Made by a program: the position numbers and the translations under genes. DNA of 35,802 bases from Candidatus Binatota bacterium (GTDB lineage: Bacteria; Desulfobacterota; Binatia; UBA1149; CAITLU01), in NCBI GenBank assembly GCA_024276575.1, contig JAJRWY010000113.1, positions 1 through 35,802 on the forward strand. Direction: 5' to 3'. How positions within the stretch are numbered: the stretch's first letter is position 1; the number at the start of each line of letters is the position of its first letter. Below, one piece after another: positions 17,296-27,198 of this stretch. The notes beneath the pieces were generated by a model. That model searched no databases. It had not been told where the DNA came from and was given only the letters and a program-made list of their open reading frames with translations.

Positions 17296-18443
17296 CGCTG
17301 CTGGAACACCGCGCGCCGACTGGTATTGGATCGCGGTTCGAACACTGCTCGCAAACGGCGCCCCTGATAACGCTCGCGCATAGCCGCCAGGGTGGCCGCC
17401 ACGGCCGTGGGATGGTGGGCAAAGTCGTCGATTACGGTCACCGAAGAAACCTCGGCCACTACTTCTTGGCGGCGGGCTGCCCCTTGGTAAGAAGCCAAAC
17501 CCTCGATTACACCCTGCTCGTCCACCGCCAGTTCACGGCACAATGCATAAGTCGCCAAGGCATTCATCACGTTCATGGCGCCCGGGATCTTGAGCCTCAA
17601 CACCGCCTCTTCGCGCCCTTTGTATACGGCAGTGAACCCGGTTTCGACGAAAGTGGACTCAATCCTACGGGGAACCCAGTCGGCCTCCCCCGCCAGCGAA
17701 TACGACACCAGTTTGGCGCTCCCGGCTCCCGCGATTGCCGAGGTCAGATGAGGGTAGTCGATACAACCGACCAGCGGGGCTCCCGCCGGCAACAGTTCGG
17801 CGAGTTTACGAAAAGAGGATTTCACATGCTCGATGTCCCGGTAGATGTCGGCGTGGTCGAATTCGACACTGGTCATGATCACGGCCGAAGGGCGGTAATG
17901 GAGAAACTTCGGCCCCTTGTCGAAGTAAGCGCTGTCGTACTCGTCACCCTCCACAGCAAAGAACTCCCCGCTGCCCGCATAGGCCAGACGCCCGAGATCG
18001 CGAACGCGGCCACCCACTAGGTAGCCGGGATCGAGGCCCGAGCTCTGCAGGCAGCGCGCCAGCATCCCGGTAGTGGTGGTCTTGCCGTGAGTGCCGGAAA
18101 CTACCAGCGATTTGCGATCCGCGAGGAAGAACTGCGATACCGCCTCGGGAAAGGAGACCCGTTCCAGACCGAGACGCTCGACTTCAACGGCCTCGGGATT
18201 GTTGCGGGTCAGTGCATTGCCGACTACCACTAAATCCGGACGCGGCTCGAGATGGGCGGGATCGAAGCCATCGAGGATCTCGATGCCGGCTTCGGCCAGC
18301 ACTTCGCTCATCGGGGGAAACGCCGCTTGGTCGGCACCGGTCACAGTGTAACCAGCGTCCTTCAGCATGACCGCCAGCGGCGCCATACCGACCCCGCAGA
18401 TACCCAGCATGTGTATGTGGCGAAATTTTCGCTCCGTCTTCAC
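17007..18443 (-). CDS. mpl: UDP-MurNAc:L-Ala-gamma-D-Glu-meso-Dap ligase (murein peptide recycling)
   Basis: Mpl re-attaches the recovered murein tripeptide to UDP-MurNAc. The 478-residue product is a Mur ligase: Rossmann start HIHMLGICGVGMAPLA, P-loop VVSGTHGKTTTTGMLA (residues 115-129), EGDEYDSAYFDKGPKFLHYR and DDFAHHPTAVAATL. The tail EPRSNTSRRAVFQ closes the set. GNALTRNNPE and the EYDSAYFDKGPKF segment distinguish Mpl from MurC. It is the third gene of an ldcA-serine hydrolase-mpl run, starting 68 bases after the hydrolase stop. Its last 289 bases overlap the end of slt on the opposite strand. Confidence 0.92.
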   Translation of the reverse strand: MKTERKFRHIHMLGICGVGMAPLAVMLKDAGYTVTGADQAAFPPMSEVLAEAGIEILDGFDPAHLEPRPDLVVVGNALTRNNPEAVEVERLGLERVSFPEAVSQFFLADRKSLVVSGTHGKTTTTGMLARCLQSSGLDPGYLVGGRVRDLGRLAYAGSGEFFAVEGDEYDSAYFDKGPKFLHYRPSAVIMTSVEFDHADIYRDIEHVKSSFRKLAELLPAGAPLVGCIDYPHLTSAIAGAGSAKLVSYSLAGEADWVPRRIESTFVETGFTAVYKGREEAVLRLKIPGAMNVMNALATYALCRELAVDEQGVIEGLASYQGAARRQEVVAEVSSVTVIDDFAHHPTAVAATLAAMRERYQGRRLRAVFEPRSNTSRRAVFQQRYAEALSAADSVALSEVFSKENDPLKKTEMLSTTDLVAELTKQGVEAWSAAGPERILERLIPEIEAGDVVVCMSNGAFGGLPRRIAEALSCESPLP

Positions 18444-18511
18444 CGCCGCTAACTCCCTCGACGCGAATGATTCATGAAACGCTCACGCCCGGCTTTCACT
18501 AAAATCCGGCG

Positions 18512-19675
18512 TCAACCGGATTCATCGACAACACTGAACACAGCATCATGAAGGCGCGGTCGAAACGACCGTATGGCGTCATTGGACGGACCGGGATGCA
18601 CACGATTGGATAGCAACACGACCTGCACCCCGCGGCTCCGGTCTATCCACACCGAACATCCGGTAAATCCGAGATGGCCGACAGCATCCGCTGAGACCTT
18701 GCGTCCGGCTGACGACGTTCCGGCAGTCGGGCTGTCCCAACCTAGGCGCCAAGTAGTAGCTTGCGCTGCTGCCGACTCGCGCCAGCAGCGCCGCAGCAAG
18801 CCGCCGTCGAGAAGCCGCCCATGGCCGCCGGCCGCCGCCACATGCTCCGAAACCAATGCATGCACGGCCGTCAAATCACCGAACAAACCCGCGTGCCCGG
18901 CCACTCCCCCCATCGCATGGCAATTCTCGTCCTGAACCGACCCGTGCACTGTGCGGCCGCGCCAGCCACAGTATCCGCAGGGAGCCACCCGCTCTATATC
19001 GCCGGCAACACCGGACGGCGACAAAACGAGCGGACGAAAGCCTGCGTTCGAGCCCAACGGTTGCAAGAGTTCATTCGTAGCAAAGTCCGCAAGGCCGGTA
19101 CCGGCGGCCAACTCGACGACACGGCCCAGCAAGATGAAACCTAGATCACTGTAGAGCGCCCTGTGACCGGGCTCAGCTTCCAGCGCTTCGGCAGCAGCAG
19201 CAGCAATTACCGCATCCGCATCGGCAAGCTCCGGGTCCATTTTCAAAAAATAACGACGGTAGGCCGGTAGCCCGGAGCTATGGCCGAGCAGATCGCACAG
19301 GCGCACGCGACTTCTTGCGCCGCGGCTGCGATGGTCCGGGCCCGCGAACTCGGGCAGCCAATCCACGAGTTTGTCCTCCAGCGAAAGCCGCCCCCGTGCC
19401 GCCAGTAGGATCATGCACGCAGTGGTGAGCAGGGGTTTGGTGAGCGAGGCCAGATCGTAGATGGTGCCGGAGTCCACCTGCCGGTCTTGCTGCCGGCCCG
19501 AAGCAGCGTCCCAACCGGCAATACCGTTCAAACCCAGTGTACCCGCAGCAGTTTCCAGCAAAAGTTCATGGCCGCGGGCCACCGCCAAAGCGGCACCCGG
19601 GAATACTTTGTCTTCGACTGCGGCAGCGAGCAGTTCGACTACACGCACCCAGGAAACTCTCGCAGCCACGCCCAC
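18512..19675 (-). CDS. Serine hydrolase of the beta-lactamase / penicillin-binding protein fold (family S12)
   Basis: The 387-residue product shows the three motifs of the fold: SLTK (Ser77, Lys80) for the nucleophile and base, YSD (Tyr175) for the second motif, and HLG (His334) in place of KTG. The segment HAMGGVAGHAGLF (about 253-265) is found in beta-lactamase-like proteins and domains associated with muropeptide recycling. No clear signal peptide is seen, so it may be cytoplasmic. GTG at 19675 directly follows the ldcA stop, with GAGGA just before it, so translation is coupled. With LdcA and Mpl in the same operon, a role in processing recovered muropeptides or amino sugars is likely, but the exact bond cleaved is unknown. 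Confidence 0.82.
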   Translation of the reverse strand: MGVAARVSWVRVVELLAAAVEDKVFPGAALAVARGHELLLETAAGTLGLNGIAGWDAASGRQQDRQVDSGTIYDLASLTKPLLTTACMILLAARGRLSLEDKLVDWLPEFAGPDHRSRGARSRVRLCDLLGHSSGLPAYRRYFLKMDPELADADAVIAAAAAEALEAEPGHRALYSDLGFILLGRVVELAAGTGLADFATNELLQPLGSNAGFRPLVLSPSGVAGDIERVAPCGYCGWRGRTVHGSVQDENCHAMGGVAGHAGLFGDLTAVHALVSEHVAAAGGHGRLLDGGLLRRCWRESAAAQATTWRLGWDSPTAGTSSAGRKVSADAVGHLGFTGCSVWIDRSRGVQVVLLSNRVHPGPSNDAIRSFRPRLHDAVFSVVDESG

Positions 19676-20590
19676 TCAATCCTCGAGCGCAAAGACCGGC
19701 TCGAGCAGTTCCAGGCAACCGGAAGCGGAGTCCATGGAAACCCGGCAGCCCAGCGGCAACACTACATTGCTGGAACCGTGCCCGGCATCGAGACCGAAAA
19801 CCACCGGACAATCCCGGCCATTTATCAGTTCCAGCGCCGCTTCGCGCAATACTTCCGTACCCTCGCCGTCGTCACAGTCGAGCATTGGCCCGAAAACCAC
19901 GGCGGCGACCTCGTCAAACTTACCGGCATGGCGGAGTTGGGTGAGCATTCGATCGATGCGGTAGGGTTTCTCGGCAACGTCTTCCAGAAACAAGACGCGG
20001 CCCCTGGTGTCCAGTTCGTAAGGGGTACCGAGAGTCGTCACCAGCACCGACAGGCAACCTCCCACCAGCGTTCCGGAAGCCCGGCCCTCGCGCCAACACT
20101 CGCTGAAAGACCCGTCCCACCAGCCCTCCTCGGCAAAAAGAAAGCGGCGAAAGCGTTCCTGCGCCTCCGCTCCGATACGCGGGAGGTCGGCGGCAGCCAT
20201 CGGCCCGTGGTAACAAACCAGGTCGGCCTCCTGCAGCACCCGCGTCAGCAACAACGAAACGTCGCTGAAACCGACCAGGACTTTGGGATTGGCCGCAACT
20301 GCAGCCAGGGGAAAAGAGGAGTCGAGACGCGCGCAACCGTAACCGCCTCGCGCGCACAATACCGCACGCACTTCGGGATCTTCGAACAACTCGCGCAGGC
20401 TGCGGCCGCGGACGGCATCGTCGGCCGCCATATAACGCTTGGCCCGTAACTCCGGAAGCCCACGAACACGCAGGCCCCACGACTCCAGCAAGGCCGTACC
20501 CTGCGCGAGCCGGCCTGGGTCGCAACTGCCCGCCGGCGCGGCCAGGGCCACCGTATCTCCGCTTCTCACAGGACTTGGCTTGTTCGGCAA
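19676..20590 (-). CDS. ldcA: LD-carboxypeptidase (family S66)
   Basis: LdcA removes the terminal D-Ala from murein tetrapeptides in the cytoplasm, giving the tripeptide that Mpl reuses. The 304-residue protein has the family blocks VALAAPAGSCDP, ARGGYGCARLD, VGFSDVSLLL with nucleophile Ser109, FLEDVAEKPYRIDRML with Glu203, and GLDAGHG with His271, completing the Ser-Glu-His triad. MccF, a microcin-resistance protein of the same family, is a weaker alternative; the neighbours favour recycling. It is the first gene of the three-gene minus-strand operon and is divergent from the DUF507 genes, with about 105 bases between. Confidence 0.92.
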   Translation of the reverse strand: MPNKPSPVRSGDTVALAAPAGSCDPGRLAQGTALLESWGLRVRGLPELRAKRYMAADDAVRGRSLRELFEDPEVRAVLCARGGYGCARLDSSFPLAAVAANPKVLVGFSDVSLLLTRVLQEADLVCYHGPMAAADLPRIGAEAQERFRRFLFAEEGWWDGSFSECWREGRASGTLVGGCLSVLVTTLGTPYELDTRGRVLFLEDVAEKPYRIDRMLTQLRHAGKFDEVAAVVFGPMLDCDDGEGTEVLREAALELINGRDCPVVFGLDAGHGSSNVVLPLGCRVSMDSASGCLELLEPVFALED

Positions 20591-20695
20591 AAGATCTCCG
20601 AGTTCGGCGATTCACGGCGGTTCCGAATCGCTAAGTACTTAACCTTTCTAGCTTTTCAGTCAGCCACTGTCAACGCTTCAAGCTTTCGAGCAGCC

Positions 20696-21016
20696 GTGGA
20701 GCCGGACTTGCTTTGCCACGGCGACGCCGTAACAGTCCCAGTAGTGTCGCTAACCGATCAAATCGAAGAAAGCTGCAGGCGGATGGCTACTAGCCTGTGC
20801 CGCGGAGACAAACCCGTGCTGCAGGGCGACGAAAACAAGGTCGCCGCCATCATCGCCGCAGCCATCAAAGCGGATTTCGAGCAGGAAAGAGCGATAAACC
20901 AAGAAGCCGAGCAGGCCCTGGTCGGCATGGGCGCGGCCGCACGGGGTATGGACCGCGGCAAACTGCTGCAGGGCATACGCGAACGTCTGGCCAAGCAACG
21001 TGGTTTCGTGCTGTGA
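20696..21016 (+). CDS. DUF507-family protein, first of a tandem pair
   Basis: The C-terminal part, AAIKADFEQERAINQEAEQAL and GKLLQGIRERLAKQRGFVL, fits the DUF507 family, which often occurs as two adjacent genes in deltaproteobacteria. Function is unknown. The start is uncertain: GTG at 20696 gives 106 residues, while GTG at 20744 gives 90 residues beginning SLTDQIEESCRRMATSL, which fits the family length better. The region upstream is the divergent gap with ldcA. Confidence 0.65.
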   Translation: MEPDLLCHGDAVTVPVVSLTDQIEESCRRMATSLCRGDKPVLQGDENKVAAIIAAAIKADFEQERAINQEAEQALVGMGAAARGMDRGKLLQGIRERLAKQRGFVL

Positions 21017-21097
21017 ACTCGCTGGGCAATTATCCGAAAATGAAAACCTTGCGCCGTCGTCGTCCCCTTTGGGGGACCGGTGTCCCAGGCGTGAACT

Positions 21098-21207
21098 CGT
21101 CCGGGTCGAATGGCCGTTCCTGCATTCTTTGCCACTGCTGGAGTGAAGACGGCTGCAGCGTGAGTTGGACGTCCGGGTCGAGTGGCCATTCCTACATTCT
21201 TTGCCAC
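21098..21207 (+). repeat. Two 38-base direct repeats between the DUF507 genes
   Basis: Units at 21098-21135 and 21170-21207 share CGTCCGGGTCG, TGGCC, TTCCT and CATTCTTTGCCAC, differing at three positions. They lie in the 320-base gap between two related genes that normally sit close together. No ORF or clear hairpin is associated. The unit may be a dispersed intergenic repeat, but only these two copies were seen in the window. Confidence 0.8.
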
Positions 21208-21338
21208 CGCCGCGTCCCACGCGTGGACTGCTCCGATGAAAATCCCAAAGCATCCAAAAGCCTTGCGCTACCGGTTCAGCCGCCAAGCGCAGGCGGCTCG
21301 GCGGCGGCTGGAGCTGCCGACAACATGAAGCGGCCAAC

Positions 21339-21608
21339 ATGAAGCGGCTTGGGGAAAGCAGAATTGAAGCCCTCTCCCTGCGCATCGCCGATCAGCTCGG
21401 TGCGGCTGCGGGCGTGGAGATCCGCAACCGCGGGGCCCTGGTATCGGCTCTGGCGGCGGCGCTCAGAGATTCCTTCGGCGCCGACAATGAACTCGACGCC
21501 CGCGTACGAGCGAGGATCGCGTCACTCAGCCGCCCGGTGGTCGAAGGCAGCCGTGAATGGGAAGTGCTGTACCGGCAGTACCGCGAAGAATTGTCACGCA
21601 GGCGCTAA
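21339..21608 (+). CDS. DUF507-family protein, second of a tandem pair
   Basis: The 89-residue product fits DUF507 well: MKRLGESRIEALSLRIADQL at the start and ASLSRPVVEGSREWEVLYRQ at the end, the latter a hallmark of the family. Function is unknown; it is small, helical and without export signals. The ATG lies in the second copy of a 13-base direct repeat (CAACATGAAGCGG at 21321 and 21335). The first copy's ATG reads only four codons before a stop after it, so the second is the start. Confidence 0.82.
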   Translation: MKRLGESRIEALSLRIADQLGAAAGVEIRNRGALVSALAAALRDSFGADNELDARVRARIASLSRPVVEGSREWEVLYRQYREELSRRR

Positions 21609-21776
21609 CCTCGTCGCAACCGCTGGGGGCCGCCGCTACCCAGGCAGTCCGGCGCCCAGGCAGCTACGTTCCAGAGGCTACATTCCCGGCTCAAAAGGCC
21701 TCCGCGGCCACTTTTTCGGCAAATGCCGCCTTGACATCGACCCGGCCATACTTAAGGTTATCAAGATTTAGCTCAG

Positions 21777-21806
21777 CGGCGGGCGTGCCAATAGTGGCGC
21801 TCGCCG
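21777..21806 (+). terminator. GC-rich hairpin after the DUF507 pair
   Basis: CGGCGGGCGTGCCA pairs with TGGCGCTCGCCG around an ATAG loop, with one bulged base and one G-U type position. It is followed by GGTTCTA rather than a T-run, so it may be a weak or Rho-assisted terminator or just a stable structure. Confidence 0.35.
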
Positions 21807-21839
21807 GGTTCTAACAAATACAAGGCAATCCGTTAACGC

Positions 21840-21960
21840 GCATTATTCATGAAACTTACGCTACAAGCCTCGATCGCTTACCATCCCGGCCTTCGCCCGC
21901 CGTCAGGTCCTCCACGCGCCATCCGTCGCGTCCATGGGCTTCACGGCACGGCTCGGGCCA
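21840..21960 (+). repeat. Dispersed repeat family B, copy 2
   Basis: It begins GCATTATTCATGAAAC and continues CTACAAGCCTCGATCGC, matching the reverse complement of the window's first 140 bases at about 32 of the first 38 positions. Similarity then becomes patchy but keeps GGC-rich blocks. It lies in the gap 21609-22059 upstream of groES, where no gene is seen. The exact end is unclear. Confidence 0.65.
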
Positions 21961-22059
21961 CTGTGTCAGGCGTTCGGGAACTTTGGCCGCGAGTTTCAAT
22001 GACCGGGTAATTCACGTTAAGCGGCAATCAGACACGAGTTCAGGAGGCACGCACAAGAG

Positions 22060-22347
22060 ATGAAATTTCGTCCCTTACACGATCGTATTCTCGTCCGCCG
22101 GGTGGACGAGGAAGGAAAGACCGCCGGCGGCATCATCATCCCCGACACCGCCAAAGAGAAGCCTCAAGAAGGCAAGGTTGTAGCAGTTGGCAAGGGTCGC
22201 GTGGGCGAGGACGGAGAAGTCCGCGCACTCGACGTGAAAAAGGGAGACCGGATCTTATTCGGTAAGTACTCCGGCACCGAAATCACCCTTGACGGCATCG
22301 AGCACCTGATCATGCGCGAGGACGACGTCCTCGGCGTGCTCGGCTAA
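22060..22347 (+). CDS. groES: Co-chaperonin GroES
   Basis: GroES forms the heptameric lid of the GroEL folding chamber in the cytoplasm. The 95-residue product shows the full family pattern: [20 protein letters not shown], the mobile loop [35 protein letters not shown] and [14 protein letters not shown] lies about 12-17 bases before the ATG. It is followed 43 bases later by groEL. No CIRCE inverted repeat (TTAGCACTC-N9-GAGTGCTAA) is visible upstream, so HrcA control is not supported here. Confidence 0.97.
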   Translation: MKFRPLHDRILVRRVDEEGKTAGGIIIPDTAKEKPQEGKVVAVGKGRVGEDGEVRALDVKKGDRILFGKYSGTEITLDGIEHLIMREDDVLGVLG

Positions 22348-22369
22348 CTCGACCAGACCCACCAACTAG

Positions 22370-24043
<1,674 letters not shown>

Positions 24044-24082
24044 GTCGCGCCCGGCGCGAATACGAAATGCCTGAAATCGTTA

Positions 24083-24123
24083 CGCCCTCCGCCGTCTTTT
24101 GACGACGGGGGGCGTTCGTTTTA
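24083..24123 (+). terminator. Rho-independent terminator after groEL
   Basis: CGCCCTCCGCCGTC (24083-24096) pairs with GACGACGGGGGGCG (24101-24114) around a TTTT loop, with one G-U pair and one mismatch. The tail TTCGTTTTA is U-rich. Confidence 0.75.
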
Positions 24124-24218
24124 TGTCGATTTTCCGGGGCGACTCGGTGACTGTTTACAAAACGGCGAAATAGTGGGACATCTAGTCCAACGACACGCCG
24201 TATCGAGGAAAGTATCAA

Positions 24219-24464
24219 ATGTCAGTCAAGATCCGGCTCGCCAGACATGGCAGCAAGAAGAACCCTTTTTACCGAGTGGTAGTAGCAGACGTCCGAGCTG
24301 CGCGAGATGGACGCAATCTCGAACAAGTCGGCACCTATGACCCGCTCACCGACCCGGCGGAAATCAAGCTGGACGCGGAGAAGATTGGCGCATGGTTGAA
24401 AAAGGGAGCCAAACCAACCCCGACCGTAGCGAAGTTGATGAAACAGGCGGGAGTAGCCCGCTAG
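24219..24464 (+). CDS. rpsP: 30S ribosomal protein S16
   Basis: The 81-residue product is a standard bS16: [65 protein letters not shown] precedes the ATG. It heads the rpsP-khpA-rimM-trmD-RNA methyltransferase-rplS run. Confidence 0.97.
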   Translation: MSVKIRLARHGSKKNPFYRVVVADVRAARDGRNLEQVGTYDPLTDPAEIKLDAEKIGAWLKKGAKPTPTVAKLMKQAGVAR

Positions 24465-24724
24465 CTTCTGAAAACTTGCCTACGACTTCTTTGAAGGAAC
24501 TCGTCGAGTTCCTCGCCAAGAACCTGGTCACCAAACCCGAAGCGGTGCAGGTTTCCGAAAGCAGTGGCGGCGAAGGCTGCGTACTCGAACTCCGAGTGGA
24601 CAAGGAGGACCTTGGCCGCGTCATCGGCAAGCAGGGCCGTACCGCCAAATCTTTACGCATCCTGCTCAGCGCCGCCGCTTCTCGCGCCAAGACCAAAGCG
24701 TCTCTCGAGATTGTCGAAGACTGA
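24392..24724 (+). CDS. khpA: KhpA, small KH-domain RNA-binding protein
   Basis: KhpA binds RNA, usually as a partner of KhpB/Jag. The single KH domain reads [20 protein letters not shown] and [20 protein letters not shown], with the GxxG loop GKQG at residues 79-82. Its place right after rpsP is the usual one. The start is uncertain: ATG at 24392 (GGAG 11 bases upstream) gives 110 residues and overlaps rpsP by 73 bases, with a 28-residue N-terminal extension unlike the family. TTG at 24476 or 24491 would give the usual size of about 75-82 residues. Confidence 0.88.
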   Translation: MVEKGSQTNPDRSEVDETGGSSPLASENLPTTSLKELVEFLAKNLVTKPEAVQVSESSGGEGCVLELRVDKEDLGRVIGKQGRTAKSLRILLSAAASRAKTKASLEIVED

Positions 24725-24755
24725 CGCGCAAGAAGCCTCCCGCAACCCGCAACCT

Positions 24756-25134
24756 GCATTATTCATGAAAGCTCGTCGCGGGAGTCGCAAGCGTCTGCCG
24801 GGCAGGCCCAAGCGATGCGACGGGACCCGTAAGCGTACAGACCTTGATCAGACCATAACTCACGGCGCAAACCGGCTCCGGCTCGTGCCGGAGCAAGGCA
24901 TCGGCGGTCATACCCGCACCCGTCGATGATCAAGTACTTTGGGTACACTCCGCTCGGCGAGCGCTCCGCCCCACTCGGCTGACGCGCTCGAACGCGTTTT
25001 TGCTCGTGAATTATTGTCTGTTCATGGTTAAAGTGCGTTGTGGGCCGCGAGCCAACGCAGCGGGAGAACGAACACCGACCTCTCTGCTGCGCGATTACGG
25101 CTCGGAGCCGAGTTCTACACTGAATAATGCAGGC
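24756..25134 (+). repeat. Dispersed repeat family B, copy 3, with family A nested inside
   Basis: The left edge is CCTGCATTATTCATGAAAG (24753-24771) and the right edge CTGAATAATGCAGG (25121-25134), an inverted repeat of the left edge. The next bases on the left (CGCAAGCG, GGCCCAAGCGATGCGA, CCCGTAAGCGTAC) match the first 50 bases of the window. At 24842 the sequence switches to the family A repeat, which runs to about 25027, and the remainder leads to the right edge. The unit fills the roughly 400-base gap between khpA and rimM, which are normally close together, and contains the rimM start codon. Confidence 0.7.
24842..25027 (-). repeat. Palindrome-ended dispersed repeat family A, copy 2
   Basis: It begins TTGATCAGACCATAACTCACG (split as TTGATCAGAC and CATAACTCACG, 24844-24864) and ends CGTGAATTATTGTCTGTTCATGG around 25005-25027, so the terminal inverted repeat is partly eroded on the right. 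It aligns over its length with the reverse complement of 4132-4318. No protein is encoded. Confidence 0.8.
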
Positions 25135-25807
25135 TAACTTCACCGCAGATATTATCCTTGGCAAAATCTCCCGAACTCACGGAGTCCGGGGAATCGTGGT
25201 CCTGCGCATCGAAGCGAGCATGCGCGACGCAGTGCGAGAGGGCCTGCCATTGCTACTCGACAGTGAGGGCGTGCAAAAGGCATTGACTGTGCGGAGTTGC
25301 TCTAATCACCGCAGTGGACTGCTCGTTTCCTTTCACGGCATCGAAAACCGGGAACAAGCGCAGGCCTTGGTCGGCTCACGCGTCTCGATGTCACGCAGCG
25401 AAGCCCCGCAGCTTGAAGAAGGCGAATACTTCGACTGCGACGTCATCGGCTGCGAGGTTCTGGCCGGTGACGGATCGCCGGTCGGTAAGGTAAAGGAAGT
25501 GCTGGCCACTGGCGCCAATGACGTCTATGTCGTCGAAGCGCCCCCAACAACCGTAAGCGCCGGCCAGGAGGCAAGCCGCGGCGCATCTGCCACGCGAGGA
25601 CAGGAAATCCTGGTCCCCGCGATTTCCACGGTAGTGCTGGAACTCAATGTAGAAGAGAAAAGAATCGTGGTGGATCCCACGGGCCTGCTCTATCCGGAAC
25701 CCGGGCACACAGAGTCCCGAAAGTCCCGTGTTGCCGCCGAAGCCAGAGTTGCCGCCGAAGACGGTAGCGCTCAGGAGCATCGGCGCCGGTCGAGCAGCGA
25801 CGAGTAG
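25127..25807 (+). CDS. rimM: Ribosome maturation factor RimM
   Basis: RimM helps 30S subunit assembly and binds S19. The 226-residue product shows [20 protein letters not shown] at the start, [38 protein letters not shown] and [19 protein letters not shown] (PRC-barrel). The block [20 protein letters not shown] and VDPTGLL end the family match. It is longer than usual (about 165-180) owing to an insert at about 140-160 and a low-complexity charged tail after LLYPEP. The ATG at 25127 lies within the terminal inverted repeat of a dispersed element, and no ribosome site is seen in front of it. The trmD start follows after 10 bases. Confidence 0.93.
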   Translation: MQANFTADIILGKISRTHGVRGIVVLRIEASMRDAVREGLPLLLDSEGVQKALTVRSCSNHRSGLLVSFHGIENREQAQALVGSRVSMSRSEAPQLEEGEYFDCDVIGCEVLAGDGSPVGKVKEVLATGANDVYVVEAPPTTVSAGQEASRGASATRGQEILVPAISTVVLELNVEEKRIVVDPTGLLYPEPGHTESRKSRVAAEARVAAEDGSAQEHRRRSSSDE

Positions 25808-25817
25808 CCCAACCCTT

Positions 25818-26591
25818 ATGCGTTTCAACATCATTACCCTGTTTCCCGAACTGATCGACAGCGCTACCCGAATCGGCGTGGTGGGGCGCGGGCGTGAGCG
25901 CGCTTTGCTCCATGTGCAGGCCCATCAGCTTCGTGACTACACGGGAGGCAGTCCCCATCCCATCGATGATGCTCCCTACGGCGGGGGGCCTGGAATGGTA
26001 ATGCGCCCCGAACCCGTGTTCGCCGCGGTCGAGGATCTTTCGGCACGCCACGATCCCTCGCGCCGGCTGTTGATGACACCGCAAGGGAAGCGCTTCGAGC
26101 AAGCCGATGCGCGACGCCTGTCCGGCGAAGAGTCGATATTGATCTTTTGCGGACGTTACGAGGGCATCGACGAGCGCGCCCGCTCGCTGTTCGACGAAGA
26201 ACTCTCCATCGGCGACTACGTGCTGACCGGCGGAGAATTGGCTGCACTGGTAGTCATCGACGCCGTAGCGCGATTATTGCCGGGCGTGCTCGGCAGTGAC
26301 GAGTCGAGCAAGAGCGAATCATTTTCTTCGGACTCGCTGGAGTACCCGCAATACACGCGGCCGGCCGATTTTCGCGGGATGCAGGTTCCGCCGGTGCTCA
26401 GCTCAGGCAATCACGCCGAAATCGATCGCTGGCGGCGCGAGCAGGCAGGCCTGCGCACCGCGGCGCGCCGCCCCGACCTCGCCGCCCGTGATCGTGCCCC
26501 GCGCGACCCGGAAGGCCAAGCTGCTACAGCGGCCCCGGAGAAGTCGGGGCCTGCGAAAACGCGGAAGGTCCCGCCACGCGAGGGCAAGTGA
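25818..26591 (+). CDS. trmD: tRNA (guanine-37-N1)-methyltransferase TrmD
   Basis: TrmD makes m1G37 next to the anticodon and prevents frameshifting. The 257-residue SPOUT enzyme shows [33 protein letters not shown] and [11 protein letters not shown]. The knot region reads [20 protein letters not shown] and [20 protein letters not shown], followed by [20 protein letters not shown] and [14 protein letters not shown]. The C-terminal 35 residues are a Pro/Ala/Lys-rich extension. ATG at 25818 is the family start; the longer open frame upstream overlaps rimM and is not homologous. Confidence 0.96.
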   Translation: MRFNIITLFPELIDSATRIGVVGRGRERALLHVQAHQLRDYTGGSPHPIDDAPYGGGPGMVMRPEPVFAAVEDLSARHDPSRRLLMTPQGKRFEQADARRLSGEESILIFCGRYEGIDERARSLFDEELSIGDYVLTGGELAALVVIDAVARLLPGVLGSDESSKSESFSSDSLEYPQYTRPADFRGMQVPPVLSSGNHAEIDRWRREQAGLRTAARRPDLAARDRAPRDPEGQAATAAPEKSGPAKTRKVPPREGK

Positions 26592-26593
26592 CA

Positions 26594-27163
26594 ATGGCCG
26601 ACCTCTACGTCGCCCTGGTGCATTATCCGGTCTACGACAAACACCACAATGTCGTGACCAGTTCCGTTACCAATATCGACGTCCACGACATCGCCCGGAG
26701 CTGCCGCACTTACGGAGTGCGTGCGTTCTACGTAGTAACTCCGGTAGACGCCTTGCGCGCCCTGGTCCGCCGCATCATGCGCCACTGGCAAGACGGTGCC
26801 GGCAGGGATTACAACCCCACCCGGACCGAGGCCCTCGACCTAGTACGTCTGGAGCGCAGCCTCGACGGCGTGGGCATTAGCATTGAACAGGAGTGCGGCG
26901 CAATGCCCGCCATTATCTGCAGCAGCGCCCGGGAACGTGCCGGTGCCGTGCCTTTCTCCCTGGTTGCCGAGGACTTGCAGCGCCCCGGTGCCCCGCGCCT
27001 GCTGCTGCTCGGCACCGGCTGGGGGCTGACCGAGGAGGTCTTTGAGTCAGCCTACCAGACTCTGGAAGCTCTACAGCCCATGAAAGCCGTCGGCGACTAT
27101 AATCACCTGTCGGTTCGCGCTGCAGCAGCCATTATCCTTGACCGCCTCATGGGTACACGATAG
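26594..27163 (+). CDS. SAM-dependent RNA methyltransferase of the PF09936 type
   Basis: The 189-residue protein begins [20 protein letters not shown] and contains [54 protein letters not shown] and [20 protein letters not shown]. This fits the SPOUT-fold family PF09936 (formerly of unknown function), which in deltaproteobacteria and thermophiles sits between trmD and rplS. It probably methylates tRNA or rRNA, but the target base is not established. GTG at 26588 overlaps the trmD stop; ATG at 26594 is the preferred start. Its LGTGWGL and NHLSVR segments form the expected SAM-binding knot. Confidence 0.88.
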   Translation: MADLYVALVHYPVYDKHHNVVTSSVTNIDVHDIARSCRTYGVRAFYVVTPVDALRALVRRIMRHWQDGAGRDYNPTRTEALDLVRLERSLDGVGISIEQECGAMPAIICSSARERAGAVPFSLVAEDLQRPGAPRLLLLGTGWGLTEEVFESAYQTLEALQPMKAVGDYNHLSVRAAAAIILDRLMGTR

Positions 27164-27198
27164 AAAGCCGGGTTACCTTTCCAAGGGAGCCTTACACA

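Noticed and set aside
20750-21385. Minus-strand 211-residue frame with an internal peptide repeat (GKECRNGHSTRTS)
   Set aside because: The peptide repeat simply reflects the 38-base direct DNA repeat; the frame lies antisense to both DUF507 genes.
21765-21815. tRNA-like TTTAGCTCAG followed by GGGTTCTAAC upstream of groES
   Set aside because: The D-arm and T-arm look-alikes do not combine into a cloverleaf: no acceptor stem or anticodon arm fits, and the region forms a simple hairpin instead.
21960-22059. CIRCE element expected before groES
   Set aside because: No TTAGCACTC / GAGTGCTAA inverted repeat or close variant is present, so HrcA control was not annotated.
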